59,933 nt of DNA from Streptomyces sp. CB02366 (GCF_001905905.1 NZ_LIVT01000020.1:33410-93342); one strand, 5' to 3'. Shown: positions 35,032 to 44,093, numbered from the stretch's first letter. A program made the numbers and translations. The notes: a model not told the origin generated them from the letters alone.

Positions 35032-35469
35032 GTCTCCAGGGTACGGCGGCACGCCGCGCGGGGTGAGCCGCCGGGGAGCCGGGTGGTGGAGGCCGGCGGC
35101 CCTTCGGGCCGGGGAGCCGCAGGCCGGGCACGACGAGGGACGGCGGGCAGAGGGAGCCGGCCCGCCACCAGGCCGTCCCGGCCTCGCCCGTCGTCCACGC
35201 GGCGATCAGGACCGTCAGCCCCGGGGCCGGCCGATGGCGACGGTCATGGTGAGGACGAACCGCGTGGCCGGTCTCGCGGATCGCTCGGGGTCCGGTCGGC
35301 GCGCCTTCCGGGCCCGGTACCGGGGCCGGTGTGCCGGATGCGAGGGTTTCCCCAGCCGCCGGGGCCGATTCGGACGTGAGCGTGGCCGCCGGGTTCGTAC
35401 CGCCGGTACGTTCACACGGCACCGGCTCGCGTTTCAGCGGGCCTCGACCCCGACCCGAGGAGCCGCACG
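35032..35469. other. 438-bp stretch with no recognised gene
   Basis: I see no family motif or convincing start on either strand. The right end carries the ribosome-binding site GAGGAG of the P1 peptidase. Confidence 0.45.
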
Positions 35470-36732
35470 ATGACATCCGTGGACCCCGTGGACCCTGTGG
35501 GCCTTGTGGGCCCTGTGGACTCTGTGAATCCCGTGGGTCCTGTGGGCCCCGGGGGCCCTGAGAATCCCAGGGGCCCCGGGGAGTCGAAGGACGCGGGCCC
35601 GCCCGGACGGCCCGGGGCCGCCGCGGCCGGGTCCGGCGGTGGGGCCGGGAGCGCGCGCGCCGGAGGCGGGGCGGCCGAGGGGGAGGGCGCGGCACCGGTG
35701 GACGCGTTGACCGATGTGGCCGGCATCCGGGTCGGGCACGCCGAGGTCGCCGGGGCGGGGGCGTTGAGCGGCACGACCGTCGTCCTGGCCCCCGAGGGCG
35801 GGGCCGTGGCCGCCGTGGACGTACGGGGCGGTGGGCCGGGCACGCGGGAGACGGATGCGCTGGACCCGCGCAACTTGGTGCAGCGCGTGGACGCCGTCGT
35901 ACTGACGGGCGGCAGTGCGTACGGGCTCGACTCCGCGTCCGGCGTGATGGCCTGGCTGGAGGAGCGGGGCCGGGGCGTCCGGGTCGGGTCCGGGCCCGCC
36001 CAGGTGGTGCCGGTCGTCCCGGCCGCCGCCCTCTTCGACCTCGGCCGGGGAGGCGACTGGCGGGCCCGGCCGGACGCCTCGACCGGCCGCGCCGCGGTGG
36101 AGGCGGCAGCCGCCACGGGGTTCGGGGAGCCGGTGGCCGAGGGCGGCGTGGGCGCGGGTGCCGGGGCGGTGGCCGGGCAGATCAAGGGAGGCATCGGCAC
36201 GGCGAGCGTCCGCCTCGCCTCCGGGGTCACGGTGGCGGCCCTCGTCGCGGTGAACGCGGCGGGTGCGGTGGTGGATCCGCGGACCGGCGTGCTGTTCGGC
36301 GAGTACGGGGCCGGGGAGCCTACGGCGCATCCTCCGGCAGAGGTCCACGCGGCGGCGGTGCGGCGGCTCGCGCGCGCACGGGAGGAGGCGGAGGCGGCCG
36401 GAAGCGGGGTGCCGCCGTTCAACACGACGATCGCGGTCGTCGCCACGGACGCCGACCTGACCCGGGCGCAGGCCCAGAAGCTGGCGGGCACGGCACACGA
36501 CGGCCTGGCGCGCGCGGTGCGGCCGGTTCATCTGCTGACCGACGGGGACACCGTCTTCACCCTGGCCACCGGGCGGAGGCCGGTCCCCGCGGGGGATCCG
36601 AGCGCGGTCAACGAGATCCTGGCGGCGGGCGCCGACGTCCTCGCGCGGGCCATCGTGAAGGCGGTGCGCACGGCCCGGAGCACCCGGGGACCGGGCGGCG
36701 GGATCCTCTCGTACACGGAGCTGTACGGGTAG
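35470..36732 (+). CDS. P1 family peptidase (DmpA/NylC-like) with collagen-like N-terminus
   Basis: A 420-residue self-cleaving hydrolase of the DmpA/6-aminohexanoate-oligomer-hydrolase type. The catalytic region begins near residue 77 (VDALTDVAGIRVGHAEVAG) and includes VVLTGGSAYGLDSASGVM. The cleavage site is Asn318-Thr319 in PPFNTTIAVV, where Thr would become the N-terminal nucleophile. The first 76 residues are unusual: Pro/Val/Gly repeats such as VGPVDSVNPVGPVGPGGP, coded by runs of GTGGACCCTGTGGGC-like DNA. The ATG at 35470 is preceded by GAGGAG at eight bases, so the extension is probably translated. The substrate may be a peptide or amide. Confidence 0.88.
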   Translation: MTSVDPVDPVGLVGPVDSVNPVGPVGPGGPENPRGPGESKDAGPPGRPGAAAAGSGGGAGSARAGGGAAEGEGAAPVDALTDVAGIRVGHAEVAGAGALSGTTVVLAPEGGAVAAVDVRGGGPGTRETDALDPRNLVQRVDAVVLTGGSAYGLDSASGVMAWLEERGRGVRVGSGPAQVVPVVPAAALFDLGRGGDWRARPDASTGRAAVEAAAATGFGEPVAEGGVGAGAGAVAGQIKGGIGTASVRLASGVTVAALVAVNAAGAVVDPRTGVLFGEYGAGEPTAHPPAEVHAAAVRRLARAREEAEAAGSGVPPFNTTIAVVATDADLTRAQAQKLAGTAHDGLARAVRPVHLLTDGDTVFTLATGRRPVPAGDPSAVNEILAAGADVLARAIVKAVRTARSTRGPGGGILSYTELYG

Positions 36733-37053
36733 GCCGGGCGCAGAAGCGAGGGGCGGGGGCCGAGAACCGGGGGGGGTGGGAACCGGGGGGCCGGGAGCCG
36801 AGAATCTCGGTCAAGGAAGCGGAAGCGCGATCAGGACAGGGGCGTGCGAGGTGGACGAGGGGGCGTGCGAGGGCAGCCGATTCACCTTCCCTGCACGGGA
36901 GTTCGCCCCCAACCGCCCGAAATGCGCTGGGAACACGCGGGGAACTTTCTGCGTGTGCCTTACGTTTTTATCAACCCCGGTCACGATGTCGGACCCAGGG
37001 ACTACGTTGAGCACGCACCATGTCACACGCGGCGACGGCCTGGAGACACCACC
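36733..37053. other. Intergenic region before the DUF6227-like gene
   Basis: A G-rich beginning contains a short hairpin CCGAG-AAT-CTCGG near 36799 that may end the peptidase transcript. A relatively AT-rich patch at 36945-36975 may carry the promoter of the next gene, but no consensus pair is clear. Confidence 0.4.
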
Positions 37054-37809
37054 TTGAGCGATCCGTACGAGACAACCGAGCATCACCTCGACCGACTCCT
37101 GCGACGCGCCCTCAACTCCTTCGACCTGCCCGACAGCACGGTCGACCGCCTCGGCACCGCGCTCGCCCACAGCAGTTCGCTGCACTCGTCGCACCACAGC
37201 GCCGTGCTGCACCGGGAGACCTACCGGCACACGTATCTGCTCGCCGACGGCTCCGCCCTGACGCTGTGGGAGCTGGTGTACAGCGAGGGCCGCGACGTAC
37301 GGACCCCGCCCCGGCACGAGGTGTACGACGAGGAGGGCGACGCCCGTATCGCCGCGTCCCGGCTGGCCGGCAGCTTCTCCGACTCCCCGCTCTTCACCGA
37401 CGAGGGCGTGCAGGAGACGCAGGGTGAGCTGGACATGCTGACGGTCCTGATGTCCGCGCCTCCGTCCGTGCTCCCCCGCACGTACTCCCCGGACAATTCG
37501 GCGGACCACGCCCGCCGGGTGCTGCGCCGCGCGGAGAACGCCGACCGCCCGGGCGAACCGACGGCTCGGCTGCTCCGGGCCGCCTTCGCCCACCACATCA
37601 CCCAGATCTTCGGGCGCCAGTGCGATGTCGACGGCCGACCCGCCGGATTCACGCTCTACGAGCACGCGTTCCTGCTCCTCGACGGCAGCGAGACGAGTCT
37701 GTGGGAGGTCGAGCACACGGCGACGCCCGACGGCCGCCACATGTGCGAGGTGTACGAGGACGAGCAGACCGCCCGCGCGGCGATGGAAAGCCGCGCACGC
37801 ATCTGCTGA
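37054..37809 (+). CDS. DUF6227-like protein
   Basis: A 251-residue soluble protein with two related halves: HRETYRHTYLLADGSALTLW in the first and YEHAFLLLDGSETSLWEVEH in the second. This suggests an internal duplication. It matches the Streptomyces family I recall as DUF6227. No catalytic motif is seen. The TTG at 37054 is chosen because GGAG lies eight bases upstream and it begins the conserved start SDPYETTEHHLDRLLRRALN. Confidence 0.78.
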   Translation: MSDPYETTEHHLDRLLRRALNSFDLPDSTVDRLGTALAHSSSLHSSHHSAVLHRETYRHTYLLADGSALTLWELVYSEGRDVRTPPRHEVYDEEGDARIAASRLAGSFSDSPLFTDEGVQETQGELDMLTVLMSAPPSVLPRTYSPDNSADHARRVLRRAENADRPGEPTARLLRAAFAHHITQIFGRQCDVDGRPAGFTLYEHAFLLLDGSETSLWEVEHTATPDGRHMCEVYEDEQTARAAMESRARIC

Positions 37810-37883
37810 CCCCGCAGGGCACGGGCGGCGGACCCCCCGCGCCGGCACGGGCGGTCCGGGCGCTTCCGGGCGTCCACGCGGAC

Positions 37884-37919
37884 GGCCGGTCCTCGGCAGA
37901 CCGCCGCCGAGGACCGGCC
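37884..37919. terminator. 14-bp hairpin terminator between converging genes
   Basis: Arms 37884-37897 and 37906-37919 are exact complements around an eight-base loop. It lies between the DUF6227-like gene and the DHA2 transporter, which converge, and likely serves both. Confidence 0.75.
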
Positions 37920-38011
37920 ACCGCGCAGGGGGCGGATCGCCTACCGGGCCCGCCCCGCCCGAACGGCGGGGAGAGGACCGCGGCGCCGGGTGGTTCCGCC
38001 GCCCGCCGGGG

Positions 38012-39595
38012 TCATGGGGCGTGGTCCCCGGACACGTCCTCCGCGGACCCGTCGCCCTCGGTGTGGGCGCGCGGCCGGGCAGGGAGGGCGAACATCACCA
38101 GGAAGATCACCGCGAGCACTCCGGCCACCCACCACAGCGTCTGCTGGAACGCTTCCACGAACGCGGGGCCGACCTCGGCGGGCGCCAACCGGTCGCCGAT
38201 CGCCCCGAAGAAGACGACGGAGACCAGGCCGAGGCCGAGCGCCGTCCCCATCTGCTGCACCGTGTTGAACAGGCCGGACGCCGAACCGGCGTGCTCCTTG
38301 GGCACTTCGGAGAGGACCGCGTCGGCCAGCGGGGCCACGATCAGCCCCATCCCCACGCCCATGACCACCAGGGGAACGGCCATCTGGAGGGAGGTGATGC
38401 CCATGCCGTACCGCTCGCTCTCCCACAGGTGGACCAGCAGTCCGGCGATCATGAGGAGCGCACCGGCCTGGAGGACCTTGCGGCCGAAGCGGGGCACCAG
38501 TTTCTGTACGGAGAGCCCGGCGGCCACCGAGACGGCCACGGAGAACGGGACGCCCGTCACGCCGGCGCGCAGGACGCTCCAGCCGAGCCCGGTCTGCATG
38601 TAGAGGGTCCAGACCAGGAAGAAGATGCCGAGGCCGATGCCGAAGGTCAGCTGCACGGCGATACCGGCGGCGAAGCTCTTGACCCGGAACAGGGACAGCT
38701 CGATCAACGGCGAGCCGTCGGTCAGCGCCTTGTGCCGCTGGTAGCGGACCAGCGCACCGAAGACGAACAGGCTTCCCACCATGGACAGATGACCCCACAG
38801 CGGCCAGCCCAGCTCGTGTCCCCGGGTGAGCGGGTAGATGAGCATCAGCATGGCGAGGGTGATCAGGGCGACGCCCGGCAGGTCGAGCCGGACCGCCTTG
38901 GGGGCCTTCGACTCGCCGATGAACTTCGCCCCGAGGATCAGCCCCGCGATGCCGACGGGCAGGTTGATCAGGAAGATCGGCCGCCAGCCGAGCCCGAAGA
39001 GGTCCCACTGGGTGAGGAGCGCCCCGAGCAGGGGGCCGGAGACCGCGCCGAGGCCGACGATCGCGCCGAAGAGGCCGAAGACCTTGCCGCGTTCGTGCGC
39101 GGGGAAGGTGGCGTGCACGATCGCCAGGACCTGGGGCACCATCAGCGCGGCCGTGGCCCCCTGGAGGATGCGTGCCGCGACCAGCATCTCGGGTCCGGTC
39201 GCGAAGCCGCAGAGCGCCGAGGCCAGCGTGAACCCGCCGATGCCGATGAGGAAGAGGCGCTTGCGCCCGTAGATGTCGCCGAGCCGTCCGCCCGTGATCA
39301 GCCCGGCCGCGAACGCGAGGGCGTAACCGGCGGTGATCCACTGGATCGCGGAGACCGACGCCTTGGTCTCCTGCTGGATGCTGGGGATCGCGATGTTGAC
39401 GATCGTGACGTCGACCAGGTCCATGAAGGCCGCGGTCATCACGATGGCGAGCGCGAACCAGCGACGCCGGCCGGCCGGTGCGGCCGGGGCGCCAGGGACT
39501 ACCGGGGCAGTCGGTACGGCCGGGGCGGGCGGTGTGGCCGGGGAGGGTGGATCGAGCCGGGGCGCCGCGAGCGGCGAAGGTGCGGAAGAAGGCAT
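38012..39595 (-). CDS. DHA2 family MFS drug exporter (EmrB/QacA type)
   Basis: A 527-residue transporter with 14 predicted membrane segments. DHA2 signatures are visible: DLVDVTIVNIAIPSIQ (motif D1), GGRLGDIYGRKRLFLIG (motif A), and GPLLGALLTQWDLFGLGWRP (near motif C). It probably extrudes amphipathic drugs with proton exchange. A Pro/Ala-rich N-terminal tail of about 50 residues precedes helix 1. The divergent WYL regulator begins 62 bases away across a palindrome, suggesting direct control. Confidence 0.93.
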   Translation of the reverse strand: MPSSAPSPLAAPRLDPPSPATPPAPAVPTAPVVPGAPAAPAGRRRWFALAIVMTAAFMDLVDVTIVNIAIPSIQQETKASVSAIQWITAGYALAFAAGLITGGRLGDIYGRKRLFLIGIGGFTLASALCGFATGPEMLVAARILQGATAALMVPQVLAIVHATFPAHERGKVFGLFGAIVGLGAVSGPLLGALLTQWDLFGLGWRPIFLINLPVGIAGLILGAKFIGESKAPKAVRLDLPGVALITLAMLMLIYPLTRGHELGWPLWGHLSMVGSLFVFGALVRYQRHKALTDGSPLIELSLFRVKSFAAGIAVQLTFGIGLGIFFLVWTLYMQTGLGWSVLRAGVTGVPFSVAVSVAAGLSVQKLVPRFGRKVLQAGALLMIAGLLVHLWESERYGMGITSLQMAVPLVVMGVGMGLIVAPLADAVLSEVPKEHAGSASGLFNTVQQMGTALGLGLVSVVFFGAIGDRLAPAEVGPAFVEAFQQTLWWVAGVLAVIFLVMFALPARPRAHTEGDGSAEDVSGDHAP

Positions 39596-39617
39596 GGGAG
39601 GAACCTAAACAGCTAAT

Positions 39618-39634
39618 AGGTCAGATCATGACCT
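39618..39634. promoter_or_regulatory. Palindrome AGGTCA-N5-TGACCT, WYL-regulator operator candidate
   Basis: A perfect 6-5-6 inverted repeat in the 62-base gap between the DHA2 exporter and the WYL regulator, 22-23 bases from each start codon. A protein bound here could block both promoters. Confidence 0.6.
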
Positions 39635-39657
39635 GATGGTTCGGCACTCTGGCTGCC

Positions 39658-40719
39658 ATGACTGACACCCCGGCACGCCTGCTGAAACTGCTGTCGCTCC
39701 TCCAGACCCCGCGCGAGTGGCCGGGCGGTGAACTGGCCGACCGGCTCGACGTCAGCCCCCGCACGATCCGCCGCGACATCGACCGGCTGCGCGACCTGGG
39801 TTATCCGGTCGAAGCCTCACGGGGAGCGGTGGGCGGCTACCGCCTGGTCGCGGGTACCGCCATGCCGCCCCTCGTGCTGGACGACGAGGAGGCGGTGGCC
39901 ATCGCGGTGGGGCTGCGCGCCGGGGCGGGGCACGCGATCGAGGGTGTCGACGAGGCGTCCGTACGGGCGTTGGCGAAGCTGGAGCAGGTGCTCCCCTCCC
40001 GGCTGCGGCACCGGGTGTCCGCCCTCCAGAACGCCACGGTGGCGCTGACCAGGGGCGACGGCGCCACCATCGACCCGGGAACCCTGACGACGCTGGCTTC
40101 GGCGGCCACCGGGCGGGAGCGGCTGAGGTTCGCGTACCGCAGCGGCGACGGCGCCCGGACGAAGCGCCAGGTCGAGCCCTACCGTCTGGTGAGCGCCGGA
40201 CAGCGCTGGTACCTGGTGGCGTACGACCTCGACCGGGAGGACTGGCGCACGTTCCGGGTGGACCGGGTCGGCGACCCGTACGCCACGGGGGCCCGGTTCG
40301 CCCCGAGGGCGCTGCCGGTCGACGGGCCGCCCGGGACCGGAGGCGGCGAGGCGCGGGGAAGCGGTGGAGGCGGCGTCCGGGGAGGCGGGGACGGCGGCGG
40401 GGGCGGTGACGCGGCGGCGTTCCTGGCCCGGTCGATGCGGCGGATGCAGCCGGAGCTGCGGCTCGACGTGTGGTTCGGCGCGCCGGCGGAGTTCGTGGCG
40501 TCCCGGCTGCCCGCGCATCTCGGCGCGCCGGAGCCGGACGGGGAGGGCGGCTGCCGCCTGCGGTCCTCGTGCACCGATTCGCTGGAGTGGGTGGCGCTGC
40601 GGCTGGCGCTGGTGGACTGCGAGTTTTCCGCGTACGGGCCGCCGCACCTGGTGGAGTACCTCGCGGAGCTGGGCGCCCGGCTGACCCGCGCCGCCCGGCC
40701 CGGGGGATTGCCCGGCTGA
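39658..40719 (+). CDS. HTH-WYL domain transcriptional regulator (YafY/DeoR-like)
   Basis: A 353-residue regulator. The N-terminal HTH_11 domain (about 5-60: ARLLKLLSLLQTPREWPG, LDVSPRTIRRDIDRLRDLGY) is followed by a WYL domain (about 140-215, with LRFAYRSGDG and QRWYLVAYDLDREDWRTFRV) and a WCX-type C-terminal extension. A Gly-rich spacer interrupts the protein near 220-255. WYL proteins often sense nucleic-acid or nucleotide ligands. It diverges from the DHA2 exporter and likely represses it. Confidence 0.92.
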   Translation: MTDTPARLLKLLSLLQTPREWPGGELADRLDVSPRTIRRDIDRLRDLGYPVEASRGAVGGYRLVAGTAMPPLVLDDEEAVAIAVGLRAGAGHAIEGVDEASVRALAKLEQVLPSRLRHRVSALQNATVALTRGDGATIDPGTLTTLASAATGRERLRFAYRSGDGARTKRQVEPYRLVSAGQRWYLVAYDLDREDWRTFRVDRVGDPYATGARFAPRALPVDGPPGTGGGEARGSGGGGVRGGGDGGGGGDAAAFLARSMRRMQPELRLDVWFGAPAEFVASRLPAHLGAPEPDGEGGCRLRSSCTDSLEWVALRLALVDCEFSAYGPPHLVEYLAELGARLTRAARPGGLPG

Positions 40720-40806
40720 CCCGCGCCGCCCTGCCCGGGGGCGGGGGCCCGGGCCGGTCACGGTCCCGAACAGGCTCGGGCCGAGGCGCCGGCCCGGAAC
40801 AGGGAT

Positions 40807-40844
40807 GAGCCCCGACGCCGGGGGGGGGGTGGGCGCCGGGGCTC
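40807..40844. terminator. 13-bp hairpin terminator with G-run loop
   Basis: Arms 40807-40819 and 40832-40844 pair except at one position, around a loop containing most of a run of ten G. It lies between the converging WYL and hrdD genes. More short GGTCGACC- and CCGGT-type dyads follow to 40912. Confidence 0.65.
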
Positions 40845-40939
40845 AGCTCAGGGACCGGAAAACCGGTCGGTCGACCGGAACGACCCGGTCGGCCGGCCGG
40901 TGCGAACCGGCTTGATGGGGAGATTACGGGGTTATTGGC

Positions 40940-41941
40940 TCATGCCACAGCGTCGAAGCCCGTGTCGTGAGCCATTCGCTTCAATTCGAGCAGCGCGTGC
41001 TTCTCGATCTGGCGGATCCGCTCCCTCGTGAGGCCGTGCTGCTTCCCCACTTCGGTCAGGGTCCGCTCGCGTCCGTCCTCGATGCCGTACCGCATCTTGA
41101 TGATGGAGGCAGTCCGGTTGTCGAGCTTGCCGATCAGGTCCTCCAGCTCCTCGCTGCGGAGCAGGGACAGCACGGACTGCTCGGGCGAGACGGCGGAGGT
41201 GTCCTCCAGGAGGTCTCCGAACTGGGTGTCGCCGTCGTCGTCCACCGGCATGTTCAGGCTGACCGGGTCACGGGCCCAGTCGAGCACGTTGCCCACGCGC
41301 TCGGCGTTGGAGTCCAGCTCGGCGGCGATCTCCGCGTGCTCCGGATCGCGCCCGTGCTCCCGGTTGAACTCGCGCTGGACCCTGCGGATCCGGCCGAGCT
41401 CCTCCACCAGGTGGACGGGGAGCCGGATCGTGCGGGACTGGTCGGCGATGGACCGGGTGATGGCCTGCCGGATCCACCAGGTCGCATACGTGGAGAACTT
41501 GAAGCCCTTGGCGTAGTCGAACTTCTCGACCGCGCGCACCAGGCCCGCGTTGCCCTCCTGGATCAGGTCGAGGAGAGGGAGCCCAGCGCGCGGGTAGCGG
41601 CGGGCCACGGCGACGACGAGTCGGAGGTTGGAACGGATGAATATGTCCTTGGCGCGCTCGCCCTCGGCGACCAGCGCCTCCAGCTCCTCGCGCTTCGCGC
41701 CACCGCCGGTGCTCTCCACCTCGCCGTCGAGGATCTGCTGGGCGTAGACGCCCACCTCGATGGTCTGGGAGAGGTCGACTTCCTTGGCGGCGTCGAGCAG
41801 CGGTGTGCGGGCGATCTCGTCCAGGTACATGCCGACCAGGTCGCGATCGGCGATTTCCCCGCCCACGGCGCGAACACTGCTGGCCCGGTCGGTCCCACCG
41901 GAGGCGGTGGACGTACGACGGGCGACGGCACGGGTTGCCAT
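40940..41941 (-). CDS. hrdD: Group 2 sigma-70 factor, HrdD-like
   Basis: A 333-residue non-ECF sigma factor. Region 1.2 (ADRDLVGMYLDEIARTPLL) is followed by region 2 (SNLRLVVAVARRYPRAGLPL, STYATWWIRQAITRSIADQ), region 3 (IRLPVHLVEELGRIRRVQRE) and region 4 (TLTEVGKQHGLTRERIRQIE). It lacks the long acidic N-terminal extension of HrdB, and its sequence and length match the dispensable HrdD of Streptomyces. The ATG at 41941 is preceded by GGGAGC. An ECF-type promoter candidate lies about 62-87 bases upstream. Confidence 0.88.
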   Translation of the reverse strand: MATRAVARRTSTASGGTDRASSVRAVGGEIADRDLVGMYLDEIARTPLLDAAKEVDLSQTIEVGVYAQQILDGEVESTGGGAKREELEALVAEGERAKDIFIRSNLRLVVAVARRYPRAGLPLLDLIQEGNAGLVRAVEKFDYAKGFKFSTYATWWIRQAITRSIADQSRTIRLPVHLVEELGRIRRVQREFNREHGRDPEHAEIAAELDSNAERVGNVLDWARDPVSLNMPVDDDGDTQFGDLLEDTSAVSPEQSVLSLLRSEELEDLIGKLDNRTASIIKMRYGIEDGRERTLTEVGKQHGLTRERIRQIEKHALLELKRMAHDTGFDAVA

Positions 41942-42488
41942 GCGTGCTCCCTTGCTGAGTAGGTCGCGACACCCTTCCGGGTGCCCTGCATCCGATGGAA
42001 ACAACGACTGGAATCCGGACAGAATTCCCATGCCACGCATTCATTTTCGTGATCATGCAGTACCCTGTCCGGCGCCGACCGTTGGATGCCGCTCCCGGGT
42101 TCCCCCGGAAACGCAGGTCGGAGCCGGTATCGCAGGCGACGCGGCCCCTTCCCGGCTCCTCGGCCGGATACCCGCGATCGGCGCGTCCATGAGACCGCGC
42201 TCACCCCCGCGTCCGCGCCGCTCCGCCCGGCCTCCCCCGCACGGCCCATTCCGGACCCGCGGATCTGCCGCCGCCCCCGGCCGCCCGAGGTCCGGCAGGG
42301 CCGCCGCCCGGGGCGGGGGGGCCGCACTCGTACCTGGAGACGTCCGAAGGCGTGCTTCCACCCCGGAAGACGGCCGCGGCGGCGTCCGGGTTGCCCGGGG
42401 CCCCCGGGAACCGGCCCCGCCTCCGGCCGCCGGGCCGCCACCGCGCCCCCGCCCGCACCCGTCCGGGGCCACTCGGCCCGCGGCGCTC
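41942..42488. other. 547-bp stretch between hrdD and the dioxygenase gene
   Basis: The first 120 bases hold the hrdD leader and promoter candidate. From about 42070 the sequence is very GC-rich, with no recognised gene on either strand. Confidence 0.5.
42003..42028 (-). promoter_or_regulatory. ECF-type promoter candidate for hrdD (GGAAT-17 bp-CGTT)
   Basis: On the minus strand, GGAAT (42028-42024) is followed after 17 bases by CGTT (42006-42003). This resembles promoters read by ECF sigma factors such as SigE (consensus GGAAC/CGTY). In S. coelicolor an hrdD promoter is known to depend on SigE, which supports the reading. Confidence 0.45.
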
Positions 42489-43268
42489 TCAGCCGAACTG
42501 CACCGAGCGCTTGGCCAGCCCCATCCAGAAGCCGTCGATGACGCTCCGCCCCCGGTCCAGCTCGTCCTCGGCCGCGCCCAGCGTCACGAACAGCGGGGCG
42601 AAGTGCTCGGTGCGCGGGTGGGCGAGCTTTCCGGCCGGGGAGGTGTGCTCGAAGTCGATCAGCGCGTCGACGTCCTGGGCCCGCAGTGCGCGGTCGCCCC
42701 AGTCGTCGAACTCCGCCGACCAGCCCGGCACTCCGCCCTGGTGCCGCAGAGCCGCCAGGTTGTGGGTGAAGAAGCCGCTGCCGACGATGAGCACGCCCTC
42801 GTCGCGCAGCGGGGCGAGCTTGCGCCCGACGTCCATCAGCTTCTGCGGGTCGAGGGTCGGCAGGGAGATCTGGAGGACGGGGACGTCGGCGTCCGGGAAC
42901 ATCTCCACCAGCGGGACGTACGCCCCGTGATCGAGCCCGCGGTCGGGGATGTCCTGGACCGGGGCGCCGGCCCCGCGCAGCAGTTTGCGCACGCTGTCGG
43001 CGAGCTGCGGGGCGCCGGGGGCTCCGTACCGCACCCGGTAGTAGTGCTCGGGAAAGCCCCAGAAGTCGTACACGAGCGGCACGGTCTCGGTGGCGCCCAG
43101 GGCGAGCGGGGCCTCCTCCCAGTGGGCGGAGACCATGAGGATCGCACGGGGGCGCGGCAGCCCCGCGGACCAGGCGGCGAGCTGGCCGGGCCACAGGGGG
43201 TCGTCGGCCAGCGGCGGCGCGCCGTGCGAGAGGTAGAGGGCGGGCATGCGCTCCGCGGCGGTGGTCAT
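42489..43268 (-). CDS. Class III extradiol dioxygenase, DODA/LigB-like
   Basis: A 259-residue non-haem iron enzyme of the DODA-type dioxygenase family, ring-opening dioxygenases acting on catechol-like compounds. Metal-ligand regions are visible: YLSHGAPPLAD (His near residue 15), SAHWEEAP (His near 49), GLDHGAYVPL and GSGFFTHN. The ATG at 43268 is preceded by GGGAG. It diverges from a MarR regulator, a common pairing in which the regulator senses a phenol or quinone and derepresses the dioxygenase. Confidence 0.9.
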   Translation of the reverse strand: MTTAAERMPALYLSHGAPPLADDPLWPGQLAAWSAGLPRPRAILMVSAHWEEAPLALGATETVPLVYDFWGFPEHYYRVRYGAPGAPQLADSVRKLLRGAGAPVQDIPDRGLDHGAYVPLVEMFPDADVPVLQISLPTLDPQKLMDVGRKLAPLRDEGVLIVGSGFFTHNLAALRHQGGVPGWSAEFDDWGDRALRAQDVDALIDFEHTSPAGKLAHPRTEHFAPLFVTLGAAEDELDRGRSVIDGFWMGLAKRSVQFG

Positions 43269-43460
43269 GGCACTCCCATCCACGGGACGCGGAGCACGGC
43301 CGCCCGCCGCCACGGGGGCGCCGGGAGATCCGGATCCGGTCACGAGTTCGTCAGAGCAGGAGTTCCCCGAGGTCATCCGGGGGATCGTTGTTCAGGGGTC
43401 CTGCGGAATCCTTGCGGGAGTTCCTTCAGGACCTCTGCGGGGTCCTCCTGGGGCAGGCTT

Positions 43461-43474
43461 CTTGAATCTTCAAG
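43461..43474. promoter_or_regulatory. Palindrome CTTGAATCTTCAAG, MarR operator candidate
   Basis: A perfect 6-2-6 inverted repeat in the region between the dioxygenase and marR genes. A second TTTCAAG half-site lies at 43513, in the same A/T-rich patch just before the marR start. MarR proteins bind such short dyads. Confidence 0.6.
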
Positions 43475-43532
43475 TTCCTACCTTCGGAGACCTTAGCTCT
43501 ATCTAGTTAAACTTTCAAGAAAAGGTCGTACA

Positions 43533-44045
43533 GTGGAGTCCATGACCACGGCATCCACCGGCGCGCCGCGCTGGCTCACCGACGAGGAGCAGCACACCTG
43601 GCGCGCCTATCTGCACGCCACCACGCTGCTGGAGGACCACCTCGACCGCCAGTTGCAGCGCGACGCCGGGATGCCGCACACGTACTACGGACTGCTCGTC
43701 CAGCTCTCGCAGGCCCCGCGCCGCCGGATGCGGATGACGGAGCTGGCCCGGAACGCGAAGATCACCCGGTCCCGGCTCTCCCACGCCATCGCCCGGCTGG
43801 AGAAGAACGGCTGGGTGCGCCGCGAGGACTGCCCCTCCGACAAGCGCGGCCAGAACGCGGTGCTCACCGACGACGGCTACGCGATGCTCCGCCGCTCGGC
43901 GCCGGGCCATGTCGAGGCCGTCCGGCAGGCGATGTTCGACCGGCTCACGCCCGAGCAGGTGAGCAGCCTCGGGGAGATCATGAGGGTCCTCGCGACCGGC
44001 CTGGAGCCGGAGGGCGCGGGCGCGGACCTGCCCTGGCTCCGCTGA
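43533..44045 (+). CDS. MarR family transcriptional regulator
   Basis: A 170-residue winged-helix repressor. The DNA-binding part (about 60-115) includes RRMRMTELARNAKITRSRLS and the wing VRREDCPSDKRGQNAVLTDD, flanked by dimerisation helices. Cys94 in the wing could allow redox or quinone sensing, but this is inference. The start is GTG at 43533 with AAAGG upstream; an ATG three codons later (43542) is also possible. It diverges from the DODA-type dioxygenase. Confidence 0.92.
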   Translation: MESMTTASTGAPRWLTDEEQHTWRAYLHATTLLEDHLDRQLQRDAGMPHTYYGLLVQLSQAPRRRMRMTELARNAKITRSRLSHAIARLEKNGWVRREDCPSDKRGQNAVLTDDGYAMLRRSAPGHVEAVRQAMFDRLTPEQVSSLGEIMRVLATGLEPEGAGADLPWLR

Positions 44046-44093
44046 GCGGGGCCAGGGCAGGGGGCCGGCCGGGGGCGGAAGGGACCGCCGTCG

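Noticed and set aside
42053..42472. 139-codon minus-strand frame between hrdD and the dioxygenase gene
   Set aside because: Gly/Arg/Pro-rich without motifs or a conserved start; typical of noncoding GC-rich DNA.
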